The notes: a model not told the origin generated them from the sequence alone. DNA of 64,000 bases from Syntrophotalea acetylenivorans (GCF_001887775.1 NZ_CP015519.1:2850001-2914000); one strand, 5' to 3'. Shown: positions 26,123 to 34,927, counted from the stretch's first letter. A program made the numbers and translations.

Positions 26123-26206
26123 TTCTTCGGCAACCTGGCGATCCATATGTTATGGACCCATGGCTTTGCGTCCCCGCATTGCTGCGGGTTTGCTATTGAC
26201 GAGAAA
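26123..26206 (-). promoter_or_regulatory. GEMM-I riboswitch with A20 (cGAMP-type, GEMM-Ib)
   Basis: The aptamer reads (minus strand) GCAAA, a 6-bp P2 stem with GNRA loop GCAA, GACGCAAAGCC exactly, a P3 stem GGTCCA/TGGATC, and GCCAGGTT, with P1 formed by TTCTCGTCAA and TTGCCGAAGAA. It aligns base for base with the Vc2 aptamer and with the copy at 16530. The base equivalent to Vc2 position 20 is A (at 26194), the change that distinguishes 3',3'-cGAMP (cAMP-GMP) riboswitches of Geobacter from c-di-GMP ones. It lies upstream of an EAL phosphodiesterase gene. Confidence 0.9.
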
Positions 26207-26413
26207 TTGATAATTTTGAGATTGTCTCTTTAAATACTGCTTAACCGTTGTCCTTGTCAATAAAAAAATCCCAAGAATTCTGGTGGTTTGGTTAGATAAA
26301 CACCCTGTTCGTTGCCACCGCTATTTGGTGGTCAGGGAAAATATGCCTTGCTGCGGAACGTGTCACTGGGGACAATGGGGCGGCTTACGGGGGTACTTTT
26401 TTGCGAGGGATAC

Positions 26414-27325
26414 ATGCCTAATAATCGATCCGGCACTCTGTTGCTGGCTGTAATCGCCTGTCTACTCTGGTCGACAGCTTTTGTCGGAGTTAAAGTGGGC
26501 CTGAGGTATGCCGGGCCCTTTGCTTTTGCCGGTCAGCGCTTCATGCTTTCCGGCCTTTTGCTGCTCCCCTTCTGGTGGGCACGGCGGCCAAATAGGTCCA
26601 CTGTCTGCAGTCATGGGGGCATGATTCTGAGCGTCGCTCTTTTTCAGACTTTTATATTGTATGGCCTGTTTTATTTCGGTATGACCCTGATCCCGGGTGC
26701 GCTGGCGGCCATGGTTATCGGTGCATCGCCTCTGGTTACGGCAGTATTGGCACATTACTGCATGCCGGGCGATCGATTATCAGCGATTAAAGGAAGTAGT
26801 TTGTTATTAGGGGGCATCGGCGTGGCGGTGTTGAGCCTTAGTCGGCAACCTTGGGTTTCTGCTTCGGGATTGGTGGAACTGGCCGGAATCGGGGTGCTGT
26901 TGTTGGCCAATGTGGCCGGAGCTCTTGGCAATATCCTGGTGGCGCGGCATCGGACAAAAATCGACCCCGTGTTCCTTAACTCGGCCCAGTTGTTCATTGG
27001 CGGCCTTGGTCTTTGGCTGTTGTCCCTGTTGCTGGAGGTTCAACCGGCAGAGATTGTTCCCTGGAGCTATTACGCTGCTTTGGGCTGGCTGGCTTTTCTC
27101 TCGGCGGCGGCTTTTTCTATCTGGTTTATTCTGCTACGGCGGCCGGGGGTAAGGGTCTCGGAGCTGAATCTGTGGAAATTTCTGATTCCCGTCTGTGGGG
27201 CTTTATTCAGTTGGTTGTTGTTGCCGGAGGAAGAGCCGAGCCTGTGGCCATTTGCCGGTATGCTGTGTATCGCAGCAGCCATTGTTCTTTTTAACCTTCA
27301 GTCGGTCCGGACGCGGCGGGACTGA
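26414..27325 (+). CDS. EamA/DMT-superfamily exporter
   Basis: A 303-aa inner-membrane protein with ten predicted helices in two EamA repeats; the first repeat starts LLAVIACLLWSTAFVGVKVGL. Such proteins export amino acids, nucleotides or other metabolites; the substrate is unknown. The frame opens at 26312, but ATG 26414 has GAGGGA just upstream and gives the family N-terminus. Monocistronic by appearance. Confidence 0.9.
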   Translation: MPNNRSGTLLLAVIACLLWSTAFVGVKVGLRYAGPFAFAGQRFMLSGLLLLPFWWARRPNRSTVCSHGGMILSVALFQTFILYGLFYFGMTLIPGALAAMVIGASPLVTAVLAHYCMPGDRLSAIKGSSLLLGGIGVAVLSLSRQPWVSASGLVELAGIGVLLLANVAGALGNILVARHRTKIDPVFLNSAQLFIGGLGLWLLSLLLEVQPAEIVPWSYYAALGWLAFLSAAAFSIWFILLRRPGVRVSELNLWKFLIPVCGALFSWLLLPEEEPSLWPFAGMLCIAAAIVLFNLQSVRTRRD

Positions 27326-27531
27326 AGGAGACTTGCTGGGAGGAATGTTTGCGGCTTTGCACCCTTTAACGATGGCGAAGCAGTCTTTAGTCATATCAAA
27401 GTTACAATTAAATATATGGAGAACAAAGGAGCTATCGATCCTGGTACATTCTATGTTATGTGTAAAAAACATCTACCGAGGGTGATTGCTGCGATGGGTC
27501 GTACTTATTTTCAACAGGAAAGGAGTTGTTC

Positions 27532-27732
27532 ATGGCTTTCGGTTTTGGTCGGGGAAAAGGTAAAGGGACGGGAAAGCGTTCGGGACGAGGCGGACTGGGC
27601 GGAGACTGTATTTGTCCCAGTTGCAAGTTAACATTGCCTCACGAACCCGGCAGACCTTGTTTTGAACGTTTCTGTCCTGCTTGCGGTTCGCCCATGAGTC
27701 GCTGCTTTGGTGATTGCAAGTTCCGAGAGTGA
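27532..27732 (+). CDS. Small Gly-rich zinc-ribbon protein
   Basis: A 66-aa protein with a basic Gly-rich start (MAFGFGRGKGKGTGKRSG) and a zinc-ribbon-like part with CICPSC and CPACG knuckles and two later Cys. AAAGGAG precedes ATG 27532. Genes for such small Cys proteins often stand beside NifX/NifB-domain proteins in anaerobes; here the next gene is a CDF-NifX fusion, separated by a 127-nt repeat. A metal-related role is likely but unproven. Confidence 0.7.
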   Translation: MAFGFGRGKGKGTGKRSGRGGLGGDCICPSCKLTLPHEPGRPCFERFCPACGSPMSRCFGDCKFRE

Positions 27733-27738
27733 AACGAC

Positions 27739-27865
27739 GATGGTGTCGCAAAAAGTCCGCCCTCCTGCGTTACGGCCTTTTTTCAGGACCTCGACATACT
27801 ATTTGTATGTCTTCGCCCCTGAAAAAACACCAAGCCTTTGGGGGCGAAATTTTTGCTTAGCCATC
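27739..27865. repeat. 127-nt intergenic repeat, copy 1
   Basis: Begins GATGGTGTCGCAAAAAGTCC and ends AAATTTTTGCTTAGCCATC. The ends are imperfect inverted repeats of each other, and inner arms (TTTTTTCAGG/CCTGAAAAAA and GACATAC/GTATGTC) can fold into a long hairpin. A copy of identical length lies at 55058-55184. The size and symmetry are those of a small non-autonomous (MITE- or REP-like) element. Confidence 0.85.
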
Positions 27866-27893
27866 CTGTGAGTTGTTGGGAAGCCATCAAGAG

Positions 27894-29198
27894 ATGACCG
27901 GGAACTTTTTTGAACTAAAAAATAAGCAGGCTCTGCAGCGGGGGCAGAGGGTGGCCCTCGTCGCTACGTTGGCTACCCTGCTGCTGGCGCTGCTTAAAGC
28001 ATCGGTCGGCTGGTATTACCGGGCGCCCGTGCTGGTGGCCGACGCTTTTCACAGCGTTGCCGACTTGTTGGCGATCTTTGCCAGCTATTTCGGCCTGTGG
28101 CTGGCGGGGAAAAAAAAGAGTGATCGCTTCCCCTACGGCCTCTATAAAGCCGAGACCCTGATCACTTTGATGGTCGGCGGCCTGATTGTCTGGGCCGGTG
28201 TTGAGCTGCTGACAGAGGGGTTGGATAAGCTGCAGGGGGCAGTTGATCCGGTGCATTTTCCACTGGTACCGTTGCTTGTCAGCGGTCTGTCTGTCGTCCT
28301 TTCGTTGGGTATTGCTCTCAAAGAACGCCAGGTCGGTCGAGCGATAAATTCCCCGTCGTTGCTGGCTAACGCCGGAGAGTCATTTCTGGATGTCGCTACC
28401 TCTTTGGTTGTTTTGGCCGGTCTTTTGCTCAGGTTCTGGAGGTTGCCCTATGTCGAAGGGGCGGTTATTCTGCTTATCGCTCTGCTGGTTATCAAGCTTG
28501 GCGGCAGCAGTTGCTGGACCGCCTTTCTCCTTTTACTCGATGCCAATCTTGATCCGCAGTTGAGTCATGCCCTGGAAAAACAGGTCAATGCTATCTATGG
28601 CGTGAAAGGTCAGAGCGAGGTCCGCATTCGCCAGGCCGGTCCTTTTCATATGGTTGAATGCGTCATCTATACCCGTCCCACCCTATCATTGTACCGCGCT
28701 CACGAATTGGCGGATAAGGCCGAGCAGGCTATCGCCGCGCACTGCCCCCATATCGAATCGGTCTTTGTGCATGTCGAGCCGCTACGCAATGAGCTCCGTT
28801 CAGCCATCGTACCGGTGTCCGAAATAAACGGCATGCAATCCTGCGTTCATGGTCATTTCGGCCGGGCTCCCTATTTTATGCTATTGCGGCTCAACGAGCA
28901 TGAGGCGGAAATAGAAGATTTTTATTTCAACGAGTTCCTCGGCGAACCGAAGTTTATCGGTCTTAAGGTCATCAAAGCGATTATCGCTTACCGCATTGAT
29001 CTACTCTTCACCTCGCGCCTCGGCGAAATTTCTTTTTATATGTTGAAGGATAATTTTGTCGATATCTATGCCGTTGATGAAAATCAAACCGTGCAGGAAG
29101 TTGTCGACCGGTTCCGTAGCGATTCCCTGCAAGCTATTATGCAACCGACCCATTCCGTCGACCATGCCCTGGTCGAGCAGCAGACTGAACCATCCTGA
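27894..29198 (+). CDS. CDF metal exporter fused to a NifX/NifB-like domain
   Basis: A 434-aa protein. The first ~290 residues are a cation diffusion facilitator with six helices, metal motif VADAFHSVADLLAIF and second motif NAGESFLDVATS, plus the cytoplasmic dimerisation domain (HMVECVIYTRP, SVFVHVEP). The last ~120 residues are a dinitrogenase iron-molybdenum-cofactor-biosynthesis-like domain (CVHGHFGRAPYFMLL). The fusion suggests metal sensing or delivery at the exporter. The longest frame starts on TTG at 27873; ATG 27894 was preferred, though its GGGAAG site is weak. It starts 29 bases after the repeat. Confidence 0.88.
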   Translation: MTGNFFELKNKQALQRGQRVALVATLATLLLALLKASVGWYYRAPVLVADAFHSVADLLAIFASYFGLWLAGKKKSDRFPYGLYKAETLITLMVGGLIVWAGVELLTEGLDKLQGAVDPVHFPLVPLLVSGLSVVLSLGIALKERQVGRAINSPSLLANAGESFLDVATSLVVLAGLLLRFWRLPYVEGAVILLIALLVIKLGGSSCWTAFLLLLDANLDPQLSHALEKQVNAIYGVKGQSEVRIRQAGPFHMVECVIYTRPTLSLYRAHELADKAEQAIAAHCPHIESVFVHVEPLRNELRSAIVPVSEINGMQSCVHGHFGRAPYFMLLRLNEHEAEIEDFYFNEFLGEPKFIGLKVIKAIIAYRIDLLFTSRLGEISFYMLKDNFVDIYAVDENQTVQEVVDRFRSDSLQAIMQPTHSVDHALVEQQTEPS

Positions 29199-29363
29199 TT
29201 TCCCCGGGCCAGATTCTTCCAGTCTCAGCACTTACCTTTTTAGCCCCACTTTCCCGTACAAACACTTAATCGACTTTTAACTCAAGGCTAACAGTGGCGC
29301 GGTAAATCCCTGCACAAGTCAATCAGGGGTCGACATTTCGGCCCTCAATCAAGGATGTGCGCC

Positions 29364-31217
29364 ATGACAGATGAGATCCGTTCAGAAGATGTTTTCCGCT
29401 TAACTGTTCCCGTAGATGCACCGTTGCCGCAACGACTGGCCGGGACTTTGGCTATTCCGGTCATGGACCGGCTGCTCGGGCTCAAGCGTTGCCGCGAAAT
29501 TTACCGAACCATTGTTCACCAGACCCCGGAGGCCTTTGCCGGGGCGGCCCTGGACGCCCTGGGAGTTCAGTGGAATATCGAATCCGACGAACTGGCCAAA
29601 ATACCGACCAAGGGGCCTTTGGTGGCGGTTGCCAACCATCCCTTTGGAGCCGTCGAAGGTTTGATGATGATCGCACTGTTGCGCCGGGTGCGGCCGGACA
29701 TAAAGGTGATGGCGAACTACCTGTTGCAGCGTATCCCCCAATTGGCTGATACGGTGATTGCCGTCGACCCCTTTGGCGCCAGCCAGTCCGCGCGGCGTAA
29801 TATCGGGCCGCTTCGGGAAAGCCTGCGCTGGTTGGGGCAGGGCGGCGTGCTGGTGGTTTTCCCTGCCGGCGAAGTATCCCATTTTAAACTATCCCACAGG
29901 GCGGTGGCGGACCCGACCTGGAGCGATACCCTCGGACGCATCGTGCGCCGCAGTGGCGCGGGGGTACTGCCGATCTTTTTCCCCGGCTGCAATGGCCTGA
30001 AATTCCAGGTGGCCGGGATGGTACATCCCCGATTGCGTACCGCACTGTTGGCCCGGGAGCTGCTCAACAAACGTGGTCGCTCTTTGTCGGCCCGGATCGG
30101 TGCCATGATCTCTGCAAAGCAACTGTCCCGGCTGAATTCCGATCGGGAGGTGGTCGATTATCTGCGTCTGCGCACTTATATGCTCGGATGTACACTCCGG
30201 ACTCAGTCAGTGCAGCCAAGGGTCGACGAAGAAAGCAAGGATGAGGTCGAACCGCCGGTAGAGGTGATTGGTCCACAGGACAGCAAATTGGTGGCGGCTG
30301 AGGTAGACCGACTGGACCCAACCAGTTTGTTGGCGGAAAACAAAGTACTACAGGTGTGGCAGGCCGAGGCAGCACAGATTCCCTATCTGCTGCTGGAGAT
30401 CGGCCGCTTGCGGGAGATTACCTTTCGCGCGATTGGCGAGGGGACCGGAAGACCTTTTGATCTGGATCGGTTCGACCAGCATTATCTGCATATTTTCCTA
30501 TGGCATAAGGATCGGCAAGAGGTGGTCGGTGCCTACCGACTTGGGCGCTGCGACAAGATTTTGCCGGAGCAGGGCAAATCAGGGCTCTATACCAGTACCC
30601 TCTTTAAGTACCGCAGCAAGCTCTTTGAACGCCTTGGGCCGGCCCTGGAGTTGGGGCGAAGTTTTGTCCGTCCCGAATACCAGCGATCTTATACTCCCTT
30701 GCTGTTGCTCTGGAAAGGCATCGGGGCCTTTGTTGTGGCCCATCCCCAGTATCGCACCCTCTTCGGTCCGGTCAGCATCAGCCGCGACTATAGCGACCTG
30801 TCCCGGCGCCTGATCGCGGGTTCTCTGCGGGAGACCCTGTTGGCGCCGAAATTGGCCGGTCTGGTTAAGCCCCGGGTGCCTCTCGACCGGCGGCCGGTGC
30901 GGGTAAAGGGCTGCGCAGCCGATCTGGCCCACACCTTTTGTTCCAATATCGATCAGGTTGGGGCGATGGTGGCGGATATCGATGTCGAACAGAAGGGCAT
31001 TCCGGTGTTGCTGCGCCATTATCTCAACCTAGGCGGCAAGCTGCTGGCCTTTAATGTCGATCGGGAGTTCAGCGATGTGCTCGACGGTCTGATTTTGGTC
31101 GATTTGACCGAAACCGAACGAAAGACCCTGGAACGCTATTTTGGCAAAGAGGGCACCGAAGCCTTCTTGAATTATCAATGCATGATGCAGATGCAGCCCC
31201 AGGCCCTGTGTGCTTAG
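29364..31217 (+). CDS. OlsF-like bifunctional acyltransferase
   Basis: A 617-aa two-domain protein. The N-terminal part (about 1-280) is a lysophospholipid-acyltransferase-like domain: VANHPFGAVEG takes the place of the usual NHP-G--DG catalytic block, and VVFPAGEVS corresponds to the PEGT-like block. The C-terminal part (about 340-590) is an OlsB-like GNAT N-acyltransferase (VVGAYRLGR, ELGRSFVRPEYQ). The same domain pair occurs in OlsF, which makes ornithine lipids by itself. ATG 29364 was chosen over 29355 because AAGGA is then at proper distance. It starts the lipid-type cluster; whether ornithine or another amine is used is unknown. Confidence 0.8.
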   Translation: MTDEIRSEDVFRLTVPVDAPLPQRLAGTLAIPVMDRLLGLKRCREIYRTIVHQTPEAFAGAALDALGVQWNIESDELAKIPTKGPLVAVANHPFGAVEGLMMIALLRRVRPDIKVMANYLLQRIPQLADTVIAVDPFGASQSARRNIGPLRESLRWLGQGGVLVVFPAGEVSHFKLSHRAVADPTWSDTLGRIVRRSGAGVLPIFFPGCNGLKFQVAGMVHPRLRTALLARELLNKRGRSLSARIGAMISAKQLSRLNSDREVVDYLRLRTYMLGCTLRTQSVQPRVDEESKDEVEPPVEVIGPQDSKLVAAEVDRLDPTSLLAENKVLQVWQAEAAQIPYLLLEIGRLREITFRAIGEGTGRPFDLDRFDQHYLHIFLWHKDRQEVVGAYRLGRCDKILPEQGKSGLYTSTLFKYRSKLFERLGPALELGRSFVRPEYQRSYTPLLLLWKGIGAFVVAHPQYRTLFGPVSISRDYSDLSRRLIAGSLRETLLAPKLAGLVKPRVPLDRRPVRVKGCAADLAHTFCSNIDQVGAMVADIDVEQKGIPVLLRHYLNLGGKLLAFNVDREFSDVLDGLILVDLTETERKTLERYFGKEGTEAFLNYQCMMQMQPQALCA

Positions 31218-31246
31218 GTTTGGATGCAAGGAAACGGGAGGGATGA

Positions 31247-31420
31247 ATGAATTTGCCGCTGATACCGATAAGGAACCTTTTTAACCGTTTTTTGGGTGGG
31301 CCCCCTGGAGTGCGTATCGAGGATCGGCGCTGGCGTCGTTCCATTGACGCCCTGCACCGCGACGTCGAAGGGCTGCGTCGCCGTATGGGCGGTTCGTCAT
31401 GGCCGGCGTTGCGGCGCTGA
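31247..31420 (+). CDS. 57-aa basic hypothetical protein
   Basis: A short frame starting MNLPLIPIRNLFNRF and rich in Arg (RIEDRRWRRS, GLRRRMGG), with GGAGGG five bases before its ATG. It lies between the OlsF-like gene and the 821-aa gene, 29 and 51 bases away. The N-terminus could be a short amphipathic membrane-binding helix. No family recognised. Confidence 0.5.
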   Translation: MNLPLIPIRNLFNRFLGGPPGVRIEDRRWRRSIDALHRDVEGLRRRMGGSSWPALRR

Positions 31421-31471
31421 GCATAAAGCTGCCGATGACCTGGCAATGCGCTTTTGCGGAAAGGTAAGAGA

Positions 31472-33937
31472 ATGCCTACATCATTTCATAGCGCAACCAG
31501 CCCGCTGCATCTGGTGCCTCGCCCTAACGAGACCAGGTTAAGTCTCTCGGAAATTTTTGCTGACCTCGGAATCGACGCCTCAGAAAACGTGGACCTGGCT
31601 TCTCGCCTGCCATTTTGTGGAAATGACGTCACTGCAGGTTCGGAGATGGAGTTGCAGGCGGCCGTAGCCGGGCGCAGGGAGGCCGTCGACCTGCCCCAGG
31701 CCATTGAACGGTCCAACTATTTTGCTCATATCATTCGACGGGCAAGGGTAGGCGATAGCCCGGCCAGCCTGGCCAACCTGCTGGAACGATTTGTTGCCAG
31801 TAACGATGAACAGATTTGGGAAAACAGCTGGGTACATTTTCCCCGTCGGAACCTTAGTCCGTTGGCCGACCAGGTGCTGCGCCATGATCTCCTCGCCGAC
31901 AAGTCTCATCCGGAGCGGGGGCTGCGCAGTGACCGAAATCGCTATCTGATGGTCGGAACCGGCGGCGATGAGCATCTGCGCCTGCCGATCAGTTATCTGG
32001 TCAAACTGGCCCTGGCCGATGTGCTCGGCAGTCGATCCGACTTGCCGCAGACTGTTCAGCGGACCGGTTGGCGGTTAATGGATCATTTTCTCAACGACAA
32101 TACCTCGCCGGAGACCTTCTCTTTCAACGTTTTATCCCTGCGGCCGGAGAACGGTTTGGGCCGGGTTGTCGGTCGGGAAGCTGCCAAGCGTTTTGCTCTG
32201 ACCCATCTGCTGGTCCAATATGCCAATGTCAGTTTTGGCCTGGCCGAAAGCGGACAAAGGGCGATGATCTACGCCGCTCCCCATCCACCTCAGCGACAGA
32301 AAGCGCTTAATGAACTGATTCCTGACGCTCTTTACCGTGAACTGTTTATGAGCCCTTGTCTGTCGGGTTGGGACCGGGGGGAGGAAAAACATCGCTACAT
32401 GCATCTCTGCCATGAAGTATTGAGCCGCAGCCAGCTCAATGCTGTGGCCAAGCTTAGAGATGCCGGTATTATCCCTAATAATCTGGTGGTGTTGCCCGGT
32501 GTCTCCAATACCAGTCTGGCCAACAACGGCACCCATATCAGCATCGGCAGCCAACTCCTTACGGCCCGCCGGGCAGCTGATGACAAGGCCTACGGCATGG
32601 CGGAAGAAAAGTATGTTGGCGACCTGGTGGTAAAGATCAGCGAGCATTTTTTGCCTCTGTTTGTAGGCACCTACAGTGCAGCTCCTTATCGGCTGGGCTT
32701 TGCCGATTTTCATCCGGAAAAGGCCCTCGGTTTCCTTTCCCACGAACTCGACTTTACCCATCTGCGCATGCTCTGGCGACGCTGGCGAAAAAAAGCCAGC
32801 TTGTCGGTCTGTGGCCGCTCGGTTACCCCCTTCGGTCCGGTATGGCTTGACCGGTTGTTCGCAGGCCTGTTCCGTCTCAAGGGGGATTACGTTTCCGACT
32901 TCCGGCTTATTGATTACCCCGCCTGGTTGCTCAGTACCTATCAACAGCCGGCCTGGGATGGTCGCCTCGGCAATCAGGATCGACTCAAACAGGACCTGGC
33001 CGAGATGGGCATCTTCGACAACCGTATGTCCCTGTATATGCTAATCAAATTGCGGGAATATGCGACCATGGGTTTCACCGGTTTCGAGGGCCGGCAGTAC
33101 AGCCTGTTTGCCGATTACCAGGAAGACATGGGCCGGGCCGCGGACCTGCAGACCCTGATAACTGCCTTGGCTTTCAAATATATGGCTCAGGGACGAATCA
33201 AGCACCGTCATATCCCGGATAATCCGCTGGCGGAAAGTGAGCGCCGGCAGATGTTTTTTGCTTCGGCTCTTGGCATACCGACTTTCTTCGTCCGTAAAAA
33301 CAGCCGCAATCTGCTGCTGAGAAGAATTCTCAAACGTACCGCGCAACTGCGGGTCAGCCGCCGCTATCCCGGTTACGTGCGGGTGCCCGTCGAAGAGTAT
33401 CGTAAGGCGCTCTTGCAGACCCTCATCGAAGACGGTTCGGATCTGGTGGAATCGTTGAACCTGAAGGAGACCCTAAACGATCTGCGACTGCGGCTGGAGG
33501 TGCCCGGGCATCATGGCGCTTTTGGCAAGCTCAACGCGGGAATCCTTAAGGGGATCGGAAAATCGGCGGCCATGAAGGTTCCGGCCGGAGAGTTCAATCG
33601 GGCAGCCGAAGATTATTATCGCGGCTCCTTGCGCCAACGTCACTTGAGCGAAGGGCTGGATATTCTTGCCGATAATTTTCGAGATCTGGAAAAACGTCGG
33701 ACCGGGAATGGCGAACTCCACCTCGCCCTCAGCCAGTTGCTGGAAGGGCACAGTGCGAGCGAATATTTCCAAAAAGTGCGGCGCGATCTGCTGACCGATC
33801 GGGCGCCACAGGAGGCCCTCGGCCGGATAATCACCCTGCTGTTGCTGACCGTGGCGGCCGATAGCGACTCGTCAGTAAGTTCTCAAGATTCGAAGGAGAA
33901 TGCCGGTGATCATGTCCCTGCCACATCAGTATATTGA
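31472..33937 (+). CDS. Unrecognised 821-aa protein of the lipid cluster
   Basis: A large soluble-looking protein without signal peptide or membrane segment. Distinct stretches are VVLPGVSNTSLANNGTHIS near residue 350, FVGTYSAAPYRLGFADFHPEK near 415, and MSLYMLIKLREYATMGFTG near 520; Tyr, Arg and His are frequent, as in an enzyme. I do not recognise a family. The base composition equals that of its neighbours, so recent transfer is not indicated. ATG 31472 has AAAGG upstream. Its end overlaps the start of the phosphatidylserine-decarboxylase-like gene by 32 bases, so the two are translationally coupled, which ties it to lipid head-group chemistry (inference). Confidence 0.85.
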   Translation: MPTSFHSATSPLHLVPRPNETRLSLSEIFADLGIDASENVDLASRLPFCGNDVTAGSEMELQAAVAGRREAVDLPQAIERSNYFAHIIRRARVGDSPASLANLLERFVASNDEQIWENSWVHFPRRNLSPLADQVLRHDLLADKSHPERGLRSDRNRYLMVGTGGDEHLRLPISYLVKLALADVLGSRSDLPQTVQRTGWRLMDHFLNDNTSPETFSFNVLSLRPENGLGRVVGREAAKRFALTHLLVQYANVSFGLAESGQRAMIYAAPHPPQRQKALNELIPDALYRELFMSPCLSGWDRGEEKHRYMHLCHEVLSRSQLNAVAKLRDAGIIPNNLVVLPGVSNTSLANNGTHISIGSQLLTARRAADDKAYGMAEEKYVGDLVVKISEHFLPLFVGTYSAAPYRLGFADFHPEKALGFLSHELDFTHLRMLWRRWRKKASLSVCGRSVTPFGPVWLDRLFAGLFRLKGDYVSDFRLIDYPAWLLSTYQQPAWDGRLGNQDRLKQDLAEMGIFDNRMSLYMLIKLREYATMGFTGFEGRQYSLFADYQEDMGRAADLQTLITALAFKYMAQGRIKHRHIPDNPLAESERRQMFFASALGIPTFFVRKNSRNLLLRRILKRTAQLRVSRRYPGYVRVPVEEYRKALLQTLIEDGSDLVESLNLKETLNDLRLRLEVPGHHGAFGKLNAGILKGIGKSAAMKVPAGEFNRAAEDYYRGSLRQRHLSEGLDILADNFRDLEKRRTGNGELHLALSQLLEGHSASEYFQKVRRDLLTDRAPQEALGRIITLLLLTVAADSDSSVSSQDSKENAGDHVPATSVY

Positions 33938-34919
33938 ACGCATCAGCGGTGCTGTAAAAGATGAAGCTCTGTTTGGCGACCGGTTGGTTCGGATGGTTTA
34001 TTCCCCTTTGCGGGAAAAGACTCCCTGGCTGTTTCGCGCCCTGACCGGTGCCCGTATGTCGGGTCTTCTGGCCTGGTTCAATTACGATGCGGCGCTTGCT
34101 TCCCGGGTCCTTGGTAACGAGGGGTTCTTAAAAGCCTGCGGCGTCGATTTCGAGGAATGCCTCGAGGCACCGGCTGATCTCGATACGGCGCGTAAGGTTT
34201 TTGAGCGCAAGATCCTCTACTGGCAGTGCCGGCCCTTAGCGGAGGAAGACGGAGCGGTAGTCTCCCCGGCTGACGCGCGAGTGCTGGTTGGTTCTTTCGC
34301 CCATCAGGATCGACTTTTTCTCAAGGAGAAATTTTTTTCCTTTGCCGAACTGCTCGGCGACCGTCCTTCCTGGCGGCAGACTTTTGCCGGGGGCGATTTT
34401 GCCGTATTTCGCCTGACCCCCGACAAGTACCATTACAATCATGTGCCAGTCAGCGGCCAGGTGGTGGATGTTTTCGATATCGAAGGCGACTATCATTCCT
34501 GCAATCCCTCGGCGATCGTGCGTATGGTGACGCCTTTTTCGAAAAATCGGCGGGTGGTGACCATTATCGACAGCGATGTGCCGGGTGGTTCCGGTGTCGG
34601 CAAGGTGGCAATGGTCGAGGTGGTGGCCCTGATGATCGGTGAGATTGTGCAGTGCTATAGCGAACAACGTTACGACAATCCACAGCCGGTGAAACCGGGG
34701 ATGTTTCTCCGTGCGGGAAGTCCCAAGAGCCTGTATCGGCCGGGCAGCAGTACCGATGTGCTGATCTTCGAGAGAGGGCGCATCACCTTTGCCGACGATT
34801 TGCAGAACAATCAAGAACGGTGCGGTGTGGCCAGTCGTTTCGCCAGTGGATTTGGCAAGCCGCTGGTGGAGACTGAGGTGCAGGTGCGGTCGTTGATTGC
34901 CAACAGGAAACCGGGTTGA
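33906..34919 (+). CDS. Phosphatidylserine decarboxylase-family protein
   Basis: A 337-aa PSD-family enzyme. The self-cleavage site is YRPGSSTDVLIFERGRI, where the GSST motif corresponds to the LGST/GST site that yields the pyruvoyl group. Other family residues: SPADARV for the catalytic Asp, and YHYNHVPVSGQV for the His-x2-P-x2-G block. Substrate in known members is phosphatidylserine; plant-type and tailoring relatives act on other amino-acid lipids or metabolites. GTG 33906 was chosen because AAGGAG is 7 bases upstream; ATG 33900 is too close to it. No pssA gene is present in the window, so the substrate is open. Confidence 0.87.
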   Translation: MIMSLPHQYIERISGAVKDEALFGDRLVRMVYSPLREKTPWLFRALTGARMSGLLAWFNYDAALASRVLGNEGFLKACGVDFEECLEAPADLDTARKVFERKILYWQCRPLAEEDGAVVSPADARVLVGSFAHQDRLFLKEKFFSFAELLGDRPSWRQTFAGGDFAVFRLTPDKYHYNHVPVSGQVVDVFDIEGDYHSCNPSAIVRMVTPFSKNRRVVTIIDSDVPGGSGVGKVAMVEVVALMIGEIVQCYSEQRYDNPQPVKPGMFLRAGSPKSLYRPGSSTDVLIFERGRITFADDLQNNQERCGVASRFASGFGKPLVETEVQVRSLIANRKPG

Positions 34920-34927
34920 GGCTTTTT

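Noticed and set aside
32132-32944. 270-aa open frame opposite the 821-aa protein
   Set aside because: The plus-strand gene has a ribosome site and overlaps a clear PSD-family gene; the minus-strand frame has neither start signal nor family.
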